Positions 5,562 through 5,674 of a stretch of 5,674 bases of DNA are shown in pieces. The stretch spans positions 1-5,674 of the forward strand of contig JAUXBJ010000150.1 of assembly GCA_030619425.1 (NCBI GenBank), read 5' to 3'. Every line of letters begins with the position of its first letter. Positions within the stretch are counted from its first letter, which is position 1. The notes below the pieces were generated by a model. The model was not told the DNA's origin. It made no database searches and saw only the letters and a program-made list of their open reading frames with translations. The stretch comes from a bacterium (GTDB taxonomy: Bacteria > Zixibacteria > MSB-5A5 > GN15 > FEB-12). Both the position numbers and the translations under genes were made by a program.

Positions 5562-5674
5562 TGATCTTCCCCCGTTATGGTGGACAGTTTATTAAGCATA
5601 ACTGTTCTTTTCTTCAAAATCAACTGGACTCATGTATCCCAGAGTAGAATGACGACGAATTCGGTTGTAGAATA
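5562..5674 (-). mobile_element. IS3-family insertion sequence, right end (partial)
   Basis: The element enters from the window edge and ends near 5562. Its tip, read inward on the plus strand, is tgatcttcccccg followed by ttatggtggacag (5562-5587). This matches the TGA-c-rich-cccc tip and the 'tgtccac...gggg' subterminal pattern usual in IS3-family ends. The transposase C-terminus (stop at 5594-5592) lies just inside, with only five bases between the stop codon and the inverted repeat. The other end and the target duplication are outside the window, so exact tip, subgroup and completeness cannot be settled. Confidence 0.75.
5592..5674 (-). CDS. IS3-family transposase OrfB, C-terminal 26 codons (partial)
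   Basis: Too short for ordinary ORF calling but recognisable. Read from 5672 the frame gives FYNRIRRHSTLGYMSPVDFE, then EKNSYA and a TAA stop (5594-5592). The FYN.RRHS.LGY.SP..FE pattern is the conserved tail of the integrase-core (rve-type DDE) transposase OrfB of IS3-family elements, lying a few dozen residues after the catalytic Glu, which is outside the window. The frame is intact here, so the element is not visibly decayed at this end. The gene reads toward the operon, whose first codon is 250 bases further on. Confidence 0.88.
   Translation of the reverse strand, partial: FYNRIRRHSTLGYMSPVDFEEKNSYA

Noticed and set aside
1..5674. CRISPR array, tRNA, rRNA or riboswitch
   Set aside because: No regularly spaced repeats, cloverleaf or known aptamer pattern was seen; non-coding space is limited to the two ends.

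Overview
The window is almost entirely one minus-strand operon of five genes, transcribed from about 5342 down to 120. It is followed by a short intergenic tail and preceded by the end of an insertion sequence. The organism is a diderm (Gram-negative-type) bacterium, because the operon encodes a periplasmic LolA-type chaperone and an outer-membrane beta-barrel. Moderately GC-rich coding sequence and clear Shine-Dalgarno sites fit a proteobacterium or an uncultured phylum of the FCB type. I cannot fix the taxon from the sequence.

Layout in transcription order: (i) 5674-5562, the last 26 codons of an IS3-family transposase and the terminal inverted repeat, reading toward the operon; (ii) 5561-5343, a 219-base leader with no supported gene, a perfect 12-bp palindrome and a weak promoter-like pair; (iii) 5342-4569, a secreted LolA-like 'outer membrane lipoprotein-sorting' protein; (iv) 4556-3339 and 3327-2101, two different FtsX/MacB-type four-helix permeases; (v) 2089-1385, a LolD/MacB-type ATPase with all nucleotide-binding motifs intact; (vi) 1388-120, a signal-peptide-bearing outer-membrane beta-barrel whose start overlaps the ATPase stop (ATGA); (vii) 119-1, a GC-rich hairpin without a U-tract and an intergenic repeat unit.

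The genes are packed with gaps of 12, 11 and 11 bases and then a 4-base overlap, so they are very probably co-transcribed and partly translationally coupled. Together they supply an inner-membrane ATP-driven extractor (two permeases plus ATPase), a soluble periplasmic carrier and an outer-membrane barrel. That is the part list for a complete trans-envelope lipid or lipoprotein route, a LolCDE-LolA-like system in which a barrel stands where LolB would be expected. The substrate is unknown. Each family is recognisable; the combination as a dedicated self-contained exporter is the point of interest.
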